A stretch of 64,000 nt of DNA from Zygnema cylindricum (taxonomy: Eukaryota; Streptophyta; Zygnematophyceae; Zygnematales; Zygnemataceae), in the NCBI GenBank assembly GCA_037447655.1, contig JBBHKE010000271.1, forward strand, positions 496,001-560,000, written 5' to 3'. Positions 10,310 through 20,899 of this stretch are shown here, in pieces. The notes under the pieces are model-generated. The model was given only the letters and a program-made list of their open reading frames with translations. It was not told the DNA's origin and did not search any database. The translations under genes were made by a program, and so were the position numbers. Within the stretch, counting starts at the first letter, position 1. Each line of letters starts with the position of its first letter.

Positions 10310-12315
10310 CCTTTGACACGCTGAAGGAGCGGTTGGTTACCGCCTCTGTGTTAGCTGTCCCCGACCCCGAGTTACCTTGGACGATAATCACCGACGCTAG
10401 CGATACGGCTATTGGAGCGATCTTTTTGTAGGATCAAGGGAAAGGCCTTCAACCCATTGCATACGATAATCGGAAACTAAAGGCAGCAAAACTTAACTGG
10501 GCCACCCATGAAAAGGAGACAATCGCAATTATTAATGAGCTAGAAGTTTGGAAGTGTTGCGTTCAAGGGAAGCGGATCACAATAATCACCGATCACCACG
10601 CTCTACAGTATCTTCAGACACAGCCGAAGCTGTCAAAGAAACACGTGCGATGGATGACGTTTTTTCATACCTTCGGGCCGGAACTCGCTATTGAGTATAA
10701 ACCGGGCAAGACAAACACGGCAGATGCACTGTGGAGGAGACCCGGAGTAGCTGCGCAAGTGACGGAGCAACAATCGCAAGCATCACAGGATGGAAACGAA
10801 ATCCCTGTGAAAAAGAACACCGCAGCGCCGGACAAAGCGCAAGATCTGGAACTCAGCGCAGTGACCAGTACGGTGCAAGTGGACGACCAGTGGTTAAGTA
10901 GAATTAAAGCCGCATACGGCGAAGACCAGAAAATCAAGGAACTCATTAGACGCAAGGTATTAATTCGATCCGCCAATGGTATGTGGCAGTATAGACCGAG
11001 TAAGACAACTAGACTATACGTTCCAACAAACCAGGAGTTACGTCACGTGATACTTCAATTAAGTCATGACGAGCCGCTCAGTGGCCATTTCGAGCAAGAT
11101 AAACAACTGCAGGTGTCGTTGAGGCGTATTTTTGGCCGAACATGACTCGCAACATTGCGGAGTATGTCCGGACGTGTGACTCTTGTAATAGAAATAATTC
11201 GGAATCAGGTCACCAAGGTCTGTTACAGCCCCTTCCGATACCATTTGTTCCTTGGGAAGCGATTTCGATAGATTTCATTGTGGCTTTTCCGTTAACTCGG
11301 AAAGGGTATGACTCCATCTTTGTCGTCGTGGATTATTTAACAACAATGGCCCATTTACTACCCACGAAAACCACAGCCACACCGCGAGATGTGGCAGACT
11401 TATTCTTTCAGGAACTATTCCGCCACCATGGACTCCGAAAGAGGATCGTCAACGACTGTGATCGAAAATTTGTGAGCCACTTTTACAGAAGTTTGTTCGA
11501 GCTGTGTGTGACGCAATTGGCCATGTCAATAGCTTATCACCCTAAGATCGATGGTCAGACCGAAAGGGTGAATCGGACATTGGAAGAGGCTTTGAGGGCT
11601 TATGTCTCTGTGCACCAAACGGATTGGGTGACCCATTTAACCGCAATTGAGGTGGCGTACAACAGTGCGGTGCATTCGTCCACAAATGTTACGCCATTTT
11701 CGCTCAATGGACGACAGCCCACCCTTCCCCAGAATTTATTGGCAGCGGATTGCTCTACACCCGTGGCTCTAGATTTTGCCAAAAAACGCAGCACGAGAAA
11801 TCTAGAAAAGGCGGCAAAGGCACTCTTGCTTGCAAAAGATCGTCAAAAGTCGCAGGCCAACGCTCACGGAAAAGACAGTGCCTTCAGTGTGGGTGATAAA
11901 GTTCGCCTTAATATGGCGAATATGTCATTACCAGGTGCTCTGTCCAAGAAATTGGCACCGAGATTCACGCGCCTGTTGACTGTTCTGTCAAAGGTGGGAG
12001 AAGTGGCCAATAGGTTGGATATACCAAAGGACTGGCATATCCATAATGTCTTCCATGTGTCCCTTCTCAAACCGTTTTGCGACCCCGATTCAATTATTCA
12101 TAAACAACGGCCGAATACCCCTAAACCGCCCATTTAGGGTACATTGGACGAGTACGAAGTGGAGGAAATCCTTCAGTCAAGGCGCTCTCGACATTCTTCC
12201 TCCATTCAATATTTGGTGCGCTGGAAAGGCTACGGCGTCGAAGACGACTCTTAGGTGAACGAGGAGGATCTGCATTCACCTGCCTTGCTGCGCCGATTTA
12301 CACAGAGTGCGGACA
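10310..12315 (+). pseudogene. pol: Chromovirus (Ty3/Gypsy) pol 3' part: RNase H, integrase, chromodomain
   Basis: The reading starts abruptly at the end of RT (FDTLKERL) right after the Copia LTR. RNase H shows ITDASD, HEKETIAI and TDHHALQYL. It has one stop near 10428. A frameshift near 11130 splits the H2C2 zinc region (HDEPLSGHF ... CDSC). The integrase core keeps its acidic residues (SIDF, NDCDRKF, GQTERVNRTLEE). A chromodomain ([10 protein letters not shown] ... [14 protein letters not shown]) follows after a stop near 12135 and is itself interrupted by a TAG at 12253. The chromodomain marks it as a chromovirus, whose integrase is usually guided to heterochromatin. Gag, protease and most of RT are absent. 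Confidence 0.88.
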
Positions 12316-12797
12316 CTCCGCTTAACCGGAGGGGCAATAACAGCGGCCGCGATAAAGGAACGAATAGCCGTATCGCAACCATCGCGATCATCTTAGGGAC
12401 GCGGCGAAGAAACGCAAATGCGTGGTTCACGGACCGCAGCGCTATGGGTGCGCAGCCACCAAAGCGCAGCATAGTCATGGTGCTGTCAGAGGATCGCAGC
12501 TTCATCGCTGCGCTGACAGGGAAGCGCAACGGCGCAATTGTGTTTCACCAGATTAGTGACAACGAACCCTCTGTTTTTCCGCAGCTGCGCAGTTTATCAA
12601 ATGTTGGACGTTGCGATACCCTCGGACTCTGCGATGGTTGGAGAAATCTAACAGTAAAACCCTAAACCATCGCGGTTAAGACTTCCATCAACTTTCGCGG
12701 ACCACCTAATCGAAGTGTTTTGGAGAGTGCTTCGCTCTGCACATCCAGCTTACTTTCTGTTCTCGGGTCACCGGAATTAACTTGTACAACATCATCC
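12316..12797 (+). other. Post-chromodomain region of chromovirus
   Basis: The frame stays open from about 12255 to 12665 after the chromodomain but shows no family I recognise. It contains GCGCAGC-type units resembling those in the element's LTR. It is probably the pol C-terminal extension or 3' untranslated part. Confidence 0.45.
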
Positions 12798-13219
12798 ATG
12801 GCGTCGTCGTTCTCTCCACCACCGAAAAGGAGGAGACTTGTCCGGGTAGGGCAGGCAGATGTACCCCGCCCGGATAGATTGTTATCAACGGCGGAGGTCA
12901 TGGTAGAGGCAGACCGGAGGGGGGAGGTAGAGGCAGTTCCTGACCCGAAAGAGACAGCCAGTAGCGAGGCATGACCAGCAAAGACCAGCGGAGGTACCAA
13001 AGGAAGAGGAAGACCAGGTTCGGGAGCAAATCATTTGGAGACTTTTGGCAGCGGCGGACCATCATATTCCACTGCTGGAGACTCGATGTGAGCAGCTCCA
13101 AAGTCAACTGGACACTCTTCGATAGGAATTTGAGGAGTACCGCGAGGAGACTTACAGCATACTCCGTGGAGTGCGGTTTCCTTGAGGAAGTAAGGTTCAG
13201 CGGGACGCTGAATCCCTAA
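12798..13219 (+). pseudogene. Possible extra ORF between chromovirus pol and 3' LTR
   Basis: From the ATG at 12798 a 58-codon frame encodes a basic cluster (PPPKRRRLVRVG) resembling a nuclear localisation signal and ends at TGA near 12974. A different frame from about 12991 reads EVPKEEEDQVREQ, then LLETRCEQLQSQLDTLR and EFEEYREE, a heptad-like, coiled-coil-looking stretch with stops near 13111 and 13182. A single frameshift could join them. I recognise no family. The position corresponds to where some LTR elements keep an additional ORF. Confidence 0.4.
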
Positions 13220-13229
13220 TGGGAGGCAC

Positions 13230-13713
13230 TGTAACATGGTTACAGAAAGGTGTACTATATTGTTGGAACTGAAGCTGCTCTAGTTGCGGTTTCAGAGCAG
13301 CGCAGCTGCGACGCCAGAGTAGCGCAGCAGAGCAACGTAGCAACTTAGCCGCATAGTATAGCAGCACATCGTAGCAGCATAGCAACGCTGCAGAATGTAG
13401 ATTGAACTCCAAAGTTCTAAAAAGATAGTTTGGATAGATCTAGGTTGACCGTGAAGGTCCACGTGTACATCTGTAAAGTACTGGGTTGACTAGTGGATGG
13501 ATAGTTTAAATAGCGGAGTTGACTTATTCAACAGGCAGACTCTTTGAGTAGACCTTAGCAGAGAGCTTTCAACTTTGTAATCTTTTTCCTGCTTAATAAA
13601 GCTCAACCTTTCGAGTGTCTGCTGTGTACCTTTGCTGTTGCTACAGGGAGATTTTCTAGGAACCTTCCACTGTGCATTGTGGTGTGTTGTGGAGTGACTT
13701 TGTCCCTTTTACA
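13230..13713 (+). mobile_element. Chromovirus LTR (484 bp)
   Basis: It starts TGTAAC after a purine-rich GGGAGGCAC and ends TTTTACA, giving TGTAA/TTACA inverted termini. It includes a degenerate AGCAGCGCAGC/TAGCAAC repeat block and a polyadenylation signal AATAAA at 13595-13600. A candidate primer-binding site follows one base later. Pol lies on its left and gag on its right, so a single LTR joins the 3' part of one element to the 5' part of another. Confidence 0.75.
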
Positions 13714-13714
13714 C

Positions 13715-13727
13715 TGGTATCATAGTT
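13715..13727 (+). other. Primer-binding site candidate (initiator Met-like)
   Basis: TGGTATCATAG, one base after the LTR end, resembles the TGGTATCAGAGC primer site complementary to the initiator-Met tRNA 3' end used by many plant LTR elements. It also supports 13713 as the LTR boundary. Confidence 0.6.
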
Positions 13728-13747
13728 ATCCCTCGTGACGCGACAGT

Positions 13748-14107
13748 ATGGAAGAACATGGCGTATCCACCACGGAAATGTTAGCGGAAGTTCTCTGAGA
13801 GTTAGAAGGCGTGAGATTACAGAATGCTCAACTGAGCAACAGCGTCCCAACCTTGGAATCTTGTCTTGGAGAACAACCTCATGGAGGTATGGAGAGATAC
13901 TTAAGGAGATCGAAGTTAAGGCTTCCCGACGAATTTGACCCGGCCAGGCACAAGAACCTTGACGCGTTGCTGTTCTCCGTTGCGAACTATATCAAAAAGT
14001 TACCTAGCCTTTCTGTTCGTGAGAAGATTCACTACATAGGTGGTCTTCTTAAAGGGGCAGTAGGAGCATGGTGGAGGACAATGGTGGAAGGGGTGCAGTT
14101 TGGTTAG
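13748..14107 (+). pseudogene. gag: Chromovirus gag fragment
   Basis: The ATG at 13748 starts a frame (MEEHGVSTTEMLAEVL) that meets a TGA and then continues with LEGVRLQNAQLSNSVP and RYLRRSKLRLPDEFD. The following LDALLFSVANYIKKL and GGLLKGAVGAWWRTMV are typical of Ty3/Gypsy capsid N-termini. It is cut at about 14090-14107 by Copia LTR sequence, so no protease or RT follows. Confidence 0.7.
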
Positions 14108-14223
14108 TCTGTATTCTGTCAGGGTAATAGCAATATTCAGACAAATCTTAAACAACTGAGGTTATCCTAGATGCTTCTAGCAAACTGCTTACTCTGAGTA
14201 CCAATGGAGGTCTCAGAGTTGCA
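14088..14223 (+). mobile_element. 5'-truncated LTR of Copia-2
   Basis: From GGGGTGCAG onward it aligns with the end of the LTR at 19280-20277 (TCTGTATTCTGTCAGGGT, then CCAATGGAGGTCTCAGAG and TTGCA). Only the last ~136 bp remain, fused into the Gypsy gag fragment. Confidence 0.75.
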
Positions 14224-14405
14224 CGTTATGGGCCCACCCTCTGGGGTGCCCATATTCAATGGGACTGGGTTCATCTACAGGGAGAATATGATGATGGGAG
14301 CCCTATGTGAGAAAAGATTTTGGGGAATAGTGGGTGGGGGAGTAAAGCGCCCATACGGTTGTGCTATTCCTCTAGGGTTTGGAGGAAGCAGATTTGGTAG
14401 GAAAC

Positions 14406-15305
14406 TGCAATTCTGTGGTCTCCATTGACCCAGAGAATGAGCAGCCTATGTAATGCCTCTAGGATAATATTTGCCCCTTCTACTTTCCCGCTGAATAAGC
14501 GCCGCCCAGGCACACAAATATTTTGACCACTCTCACCTTTGTGAGGACAAGACTCCCCGAAGTCAAACGCAAAAAGAATCACTGAATTTGCTCCACTGAG
14601 CAGTAAGTTATGGTTGGTCAAAGATGACCTTTATAGTTACAAGCTCTCTTAGAGAGAGGTACCTAAATTTCACTAAGTCCTGGTCTGCCTACTTACGACT
14701 GCCTACTACTAAACCCTAGTCTAATAGAAACACTATATAGTACAAGAAGGTACATTAGGCGATGTACTTATTGTACGGCCATTGTACGACATGGCTTTCA
14801 AAGTGACGCTTGTCAAAACGGGAGCCATGGTTCCTCCTCCCATCTTCTCCGGTATCCAATAGTATGGTGCCACGTGGCGTCGCGTGACGCTATCCCTAAA
14901 GGCCGCCGAAAGTTTATTGCTGGTGGCGGCTGCAATTGTGGCCGTTCGATCATTTGTATTTATGCGGCTTCGATTCGCTTCCCTGCATGAATTGATTAAT
15001 GCGTGTTTTCGTTAGTCTGCTGCAAATTAGCCCGTTTAACAAATAGATAAATATGCGTGAAACGTAATACATATATCGTTTTGCTAGTGCCTTAATGGAT
15101 AAGGCTAAGGTCTAAGTAGTATTCCGTAGACCACGGTTCAAATCCGGCTAGAGGCAGTATTTTGCTACAAATAGTAAAATACCTTCTATTTCATTCTTCC
15201 TCCTAAATGACGCGGGAGCCATGGCGTGCCTTTGGTTCTCTCTTTCTCTCTCTTTACATTCTAACTAAACTATAGAAGTGAACTATTAATTACCTCTTTT
15301 CAACA
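14406..15305 (-). mobile_element. Solo LTR (900 bp) inserted in Copia-2 gag, 5-bp TSD
   Basis: In reverse orientation it starts TGTTGAAAAGAGG (at 15305) and ends GAATTGCA (at 14406). The flanks GAAAC (14401-14405 and 15306-15310) are an exact 5-bp target-site duplication, as expected of Copia integration. This fixes the LTR ends in this family, including the ATGGAG-containing terminus. It belongs with the LTR at 62474 and carries an antisense tRNA-like module. Confidence 0.92.
15089..15160 (+). other. tRNA-like module inside solo LTR (antisense to LTR)
   Basis: The A-box-like TAGTGCCTTAATGGATAAGG resembles plant tRNA-Arg D-arms. GGTCT and AGACC can form an anticodon-type stem around a 14-nt loop, longer than normal and reminiscent of an intron. 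The B-box GGTTCAAATCC (15135-15145) is perfect. Acceptor pairing is mostly lost. The same architecture is in the module at 62622-62705. Confidence 0.68.
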
Positions 15306-16150
15306 GAAACCAGATCCACCGTCATCAGAGGACTCAGAAGACGGAGAAAGCATCGTGATGGAAAAGGGGAAAGAAAAAGAGAAAACCACACCTATAGCAA
15401 TCGGATCTGCTTTCATGTCTCCTATTCCAAGGAATGAGGAGAATGACAGCGATACTAGGGACTACAACAACATGGCGGTCAAGCATTTTGTTCTTTGTCA
15501 TCTCACACAAGGACTCGCAGGTCCTCATTTGCAAAAGGAAAGGGCATCCGATCTGTGGGATGCCCTTATAGAGATGTACCGAAGCGGTACTATTTAAGAA
15601 CAGAAGCTAGCAGATCATAGGATCAATGGATACTTTCACAAAGGAGAGAAGATGCTCGACTTCTACAATGAGCTCGCTATACTCTTCATGGAGTTAGAGT
15701 GTGCGAGAAAGGTAGAAACCGAGAAGGCAAAGGTTCACTGCTTACTCATGAAACTACCCGATAAGTATGAGAACATTGTGAACCAGGTACAAGATATGCC
15801 GGCCTCCAGGTGGATATGGAATTTAGTATTTGGTATGATTCTCGTCCGAGAGAATACAATCGAAATCCGGAGAGGAGTTAAGGATGGACAAGCCATGGCG
15901 GCCGGAGCAAGTTGGAGAAACAAAGATTCACGGAAACCCCTTGGAAGTCATAGGGGGGAAGACCTTAAAAATCAATCCGATGAGTCCAAAACAAGGGGAC
16001 CAAAGGGGATGTGTCATTTTTCTAAGAAACCCGAGCATTACATGGCAGAATGTACCAAACTGACCGAGCTTCGGATAGAGGGGCATACCGAGGATCAAAC
16101 ACGAGGGAAGAAAAAGGCACTTGTCACACAGGTATTCGAGGAGGAATCCC

Positions 16151-19100
16151 ATGAGGAGGACGATGAACTTCTTTTGGATGAAGAGTTGGAGGCAAAGACA
16201 AAAGTCGAAATCCCACGAAAGCAGAAATGTGCTTTCGGTGGACTGAAAGGTGAAGGAGGCTGGATTGTGGATTTAGGTGCTTCCATGCACATGTGCAAGA
16301 ATAAGCATTTGTTCACTAAGCTGAGAAAGATTCCTACAGTAGAGATTGAATATGGGGATGGGAGGGTAGTTACCACTACTTATGTAGGATCAGTAGATCT
16401 AAAAGTCGTTGTGGAGAGAAAAACCTCAATAGTTACGTTCTCCGATGTATTATTTATTCCGGAGTTAAACAAAAGCCTTATCTCAACATCTCTATTAGAT
16501 GATAAAGGATTTGAAACTAGCACCAAAAAGGAGTTTTTACAGCTAGCTTTGAGGAAGATGTGTACTTCAATGCTGAGAACGGTAGCCAAGGAATGCTCAG
16601 GCTTGCTTTAAGTAATGAAAAACTCAAACTTTACTATGCTGGTGTCAATGATATTATGTTTTGGCATAAGAGACTTGGGCATGTGAACTTAGAAAAGCTA
16701 AAAGGAATGAAAAAGATGGGAGTAGTTGAAAGGATATGCTTTGGGCAAAATGATAATTTAAGTGATTGCAGTGCGTGTGCTCAGGGTAAAACACATAGGT
16801 TACCATTTCCAAAGGAAGCAACTTATAAAGAAGAAAAATTCCTTGATGTGGTACACACGGACATTTGGGGACCGACAAGAGTGCCATCACCCGGAGGAAA
16901 AAGATTTATGCTAACCATTACCGATGATTGGTCTCGGTACTCTCGAGTATACTTTTTGAAAAACGAATCAGAAACTCTAGAGTATTTTAAATAATATAAA
17001 GCATGAGACAAGAAGCTTCACGAGACCTCGATAAAAAGAGTAAGAAGTGACAATGGAGGGGAATATACCTCCAATGAGTTTGAGGAGTTCTTAAGAGATG
17101 ATGGTGTGCAACATCAAAAGACAGTTCTGGAAAACCCAAAACAGAATGGTGTTTTAAATAAATAGAAACAATAATTACGGATATGTTTAATGCATTAGAA
17201 AAAATTTTGGGCGATCTATAATTGTTATTATTTAAAATCAGTCTTAGTGGTTGAAAACCAAACTCCATGAGAGATGGACGGCCGAAACCAAATCTATCTC
17301 CTTTGGGTTTTCGGTAGTAAAGTCTTCAGTTTAGTCAGACATATCTAACTATAAACTAGTCCAAAGAAACCCGGATATCAAGTAGGGATGTATGAGGATG
17401 TAAGGGTAGAGTGTATGATCTAAAGGGAGAGTATAATTCGGGTGACTCACAGATAATTTAGCTGAGGAGTCAAGTCCCTTCATAAAAGGTGCGTGGGAAT
17501 TAGTTTTTTCTAATTCATTGACCAAACGATTTACTTTATTAAATTCGCGACCTCAAAACAGACGAGTCGCTGGGCCCGGCTATAGAAGCGGAAGGTTGTG
17601 GCGTTGGCAGAGGGATAAGGGAAAGCGTGGTATTGAAAGAATCACAAAACCATCTAACCGGCGCGAGTACAAGAAGAAAGCGGCCGTAAACAATTACTCC
17701 ACTCCTCCTGAAACCAGCAATGCTCCCGCAGAAACCATGGAAGCACTCCTCCGCACCTCATGGCAGTGATACATGGGAATTGGTGGACTGTCCACCTGAT
17801 CGCAAACCAATTGGATGTAAGTGGGTTTTCAAGTTAAAATTGAATCCTGACAATACTATTGAGCGGTATAAGGCCCGTTTAGTGGCCAAAGGTTTTACTC
17901 AAAAAGAGGGAAAATACTACGAAAAAACCTTTGCTTCGGTCGTTAGATTTCCCTCGGTCAGGATACTTCTCAGTCTGGCAGCTGTAGAAGACATGGAAGT
18001 ACACCAGATGGAAATCAAAACTTCCTTCTTGCATGGAGAACTAGAGGAGGAGATCTTCATGCGACAGCTTCGTGGAACAAGGAGAAGAAAGTAAGGAATG
18101 TCGGCTGATCAAATCTCTCTGTGGTTTGAAACAGGCGCCCAGACAGTTGAACAAGAAACTTGATGAGTTCTTTACTGGTCTGGGATACACTTGGATCACT
18201 TTTGATCATTCAATTTATGTTTTTGAAAATGAGAAAGGTGTCATCTTTATTGCAATTTACGTTGATGATTTCCTTGTTCTGAGTAAGTCAATGGAGAAAA
18301 TCAACAAATTAAATCAACAAATTAAAAACATATCTGAAGGGAAGATTTGAGATGAACGACATGGGGTAGGCAAGATATCTTCTGGGAATAAAAGTAGAGA
18401 GAGATAGAGAAAAGAGAATAATAAGACTAACTCAGAAAGAGGCAATTGGAAACATGTTGGAAAAATTCCAGATGGACAAAGCCAACAGTTGTACAACTCC
18501 CATGGATCTATAGAAGGGAAGTGAGGGGAATGAGGAAGGAGACATCCTAATTTTAGATGATGAACTAGGTCCAGAAGAGAGGAAGTTCATGCAGACTATC
18601 CCACACAGACAGGTAATAGGCAGTCTGATTTATTTCATGAATTGTACTAGACCGGATTTGGAAACAGCTGTAGGAGTGCTAAGTAGGAGTCTGAATGCTC
18701 CTACCAAAAGGGATTGGGAAGCTGCTAAGAGGGTCCTCAGATATCTGATATGAACTAGGGATCTATGGCTGTATCAGGGTGGGGAAAATACTAACATCAC
18801 CACTTGGAGTGATGCCAGCTATGGGGATGCTCCGATGCGAAGATGTACATCTGGATATGTGTTGTATATGGAGAATGGTGCTTGTTGCTGGAGCTGTAAG
18901 CAGCAAAAGGTCATTGCTCAGTCCACTATGGAGGCTGAGTATATGGCATCTTGCTCTGTTGTGAAGGAATTGATCTGGGTCAAATCCTTGGTTGGTGAAT
19001 TGAGACATCTTAAGATTGGAATTCAGAAAATATTTTGTGATAATCAAGCATCAATTGCAATTGCTGCTAATTCTAAACATCACTTCAAAGCAAAACACAT

Positions 19101-19266
19101 GGATATCAGACTTAGCTTTGTTAGGGAAAAGGTGGAGAACAAAATAATAAGTCTAGAATATAAACCAGAAAGTGAAATGGTGGCAGACATGATGACAAAG
19201 CCTGTGCCTTCTCCTAAATTAATATTTTGCAGAGAGAATTGTGGACTTAAACTAGAAGTTGACTAG
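16151..19266 (+). pseudogene. pol: Copia-2 pol pseudogene (PR-INT-RT-RH)
   Basis: The protease motif reads WIVDLGAS instead of D-S/T-G, so a catalytic-loop residue is changed. The integrase zinc region (HKRLGHVN, CSAC), HTDIWGP and SDNGGEY are visible, but the E-containing part is degraded after about 17150. About 17160-17720 is badly scrambled. RT resumes with WELVDCPPDRKPIGCK and YVDDFLVL (about 18260). RNase H is open from 18835 to the TAG at 19264 (RRCTSGYVLY, QSTMEAEY, CDNQASIAI, VADMMTKP). Several stops and frameshifts make it non-functional. A polypurine tract (AAAATAAGGGGAG) precedes the 3' LTR. Confidence 0.88.
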
Positions 19267-19279
19267 AAAATAAGGGGAG

Positions 19280-20277
19280 TGTTGAAATTAAAAGGTTTTC
19301 TTTTGTATTTTCTAGGTTTCATATGTAATCTAAGATGGGGAAGTAAAAGCAGAGGCAGCCTACTTCTAACTTCTCTCTCTAGCCCCATACTTGTCATAGT
19401 CACTGGAGGCTGAAGAAGAAGATAGAGCCATGGTTGCCTTTGCTTCACCTAGAGTCAAAAGGCAGTCCTTTGTTAAACTTAAGAAAAAGGCTAACTGACC
19501 CAAGATTTGATCCTAGTTCCTATCGTCCGTTTGAATAGACCAGCGTCGTTACCATGTAGCCTAGCACCCGTGTCGGGGTATATAGGGTACGATAGCTACT
19601 TAAAGAAGTACAAATAGGAATGTTCATTTAACTAACGAACGAACCACAATCACATAGATATAGTTAGATAGAATCACATCTAAAAGTACTGCTTCTATTT
19701 TAACAGCTATAAATTAAGGGCGATATCAATCGGACGGCGGAGAAAAAAGTCGGCATCGTGGAATGGACGATTTGGTGATTTACGGCTCCAGCCACGCCGG
19801 GTGACACGTGGCAACATTACATTGGATAGCGGCATCTCCGAGATATACCATGGCGAACTCGAAATTGGCAGGCGTCACCTTCTTGGCCATGTCGTACACT
19901 GGCCGTACAGAAAGTACTCCAGGCCAAGTACCTTTCTGTACTATACACTTAATTGATTGGCTCCGTACTTCAGTAGTAGTGGGATAAGAGAGGGGTTCAG
20001 GATTTAGAAAATATTAGGTAGCAGCCTCTCTTTCAGAGTGCTTCTGTATGAAAGGTCATCTTTGACCATTGATAATTTACTGCTCAGGGGAGCAAATACA
20101 AGGATTCTTTTTGTGGCAGACTCAGGGGAGTCAGATATTCCAAGGGGTGCATTTTGATCAGTCTATATTTTGTCAGGGTGTCAGCAATATTCAAACAAAA
20201 CTTAACCAACTGAGGTTTTCCTAGAGGCCTTTGGCAAGCTGCCTACTCTGAGTACCAATGGAGGTCTCAAAGTTGCA
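19280..20277 (+). mobile_element. 3' LTR of Copia-2 (998 bp)
   Basis: Begins TGTTGAAATTAAAAGG after the polypurine tract and ends CTCAAAGTTGCA. It contains the block ACTTGTCATAGTCACTGGAG, GCCATGGTTGCC, an antisense tRNA-like module (19495-19585) and the GTACAGAAAGTAC inverted repeat near 19906-19953. Inverted gag of another Copia directly follows. Confidence 0.85.
19495..19585 (-). other. tRNA-like module inside LTR (antisense, degenerate)
   Basis: The minus strand carries GGATCAAATCT (complement of 19503-19513), a B-box with one or two changes, and GCTAGGCTACATGG in the A-box position. It aligns with the modules at 21476 and 56876, though more decayed. Confidence 0.5.
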
Positions 20278-20899
20278 CTCCTCGGTCTCTCCTTTCACTT
20301 GTGTGACCACAAGAACCTTCTTCTTCCCTCCGGAAAAACCCCCTCCATGGTTCTCTTGGAGCCTCAGCTCGGACAACTTGATACACTCCGCCATGAAGTG
20401 TCCCGGTTTTTTTCAAAAATATCAAAGACCCTTTGGGGGCCTCCGTCTTCCAGACTGATCTCTTTCTCCTTTGAGGCTACTTTACGGCTTCCTCAAATCC
20501 TTCTTCTAATGGTCCGTTCAGGCAGCTAGAGCTTTAATGCTCTTTCCACCTCTCGGAATCTGAATAGTGTTCTCTTGGACAAGTATCATTTGGACCACTG
20601 TATTCCACTTCGAAGAACTGTCATCCATTTCCTGCACTCGTTACACTATGTTCTCATACTCGTTTGACAACTTCATGATGAGGGTGTTGACTTTCATCTT
20701 CATTGTACCTGTCCACCCGACACTCTCCATCTCCATATAAAAACAAGAGAGATCATTACAGTAGTCTAACATTTTTCCCCCTTTGTAAGTATAATCCCCT
20801 AACCTTTGCTCGGCCATCTGGAGCTCCTGAATGTTACCAACTCTATAGATTTCCACTAAAGTCACCCACAACTCTTTGGCCTTGAGAATGTGAAGAATC
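20278..20899 (-). pseudogene. gag: Copia-3 gag fragment
   Basis: Read on the minus strand: KAKELWVTLVEIYRVG, then GDYTYKGGKMLDYCNDL and VNTLIMKLSNEYENIV, closely matching Copia-1 gag. The first ~400 bp of gag are missing; the sequence joins LTR sequence directly at about 20899. The frame is broken after about 20641 and ends abruptly at the 3' LTR of Copia-2. Confidence 0.8.

Larger units (their letters stand above)
14204..16150 (+). pseudogene. gag: Copia-2 gag pseudogene, split by a solo LTR
   Basis: Starts with MEVSELHVMGPPSGVP using the LTR-borne ATG at 14204. Coding sequence is interrupted at 14400 by a 900-bp reverse LTR and resumes at 15311 (PPSSEDSEDGES). The conserved gag segment KVHCLLMKLPDKYENIV lies near 15730-15780. 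A TAA near 15597 breaks the frame. The zinc knuckle (about 16011-16055) reads CHFSKKPEHYMAEC: the second cysteine is replaced by serine, which should abolish the knuckle. Confidence 0.82.

Noticed and set aside
13646-13713. Chromovirus LTR ending at 13645 (GCTACA)
   Set aside because: Ending at 13713 gives better TGTAA/TTACA termini and places a TGGTATCA primer site one base later.
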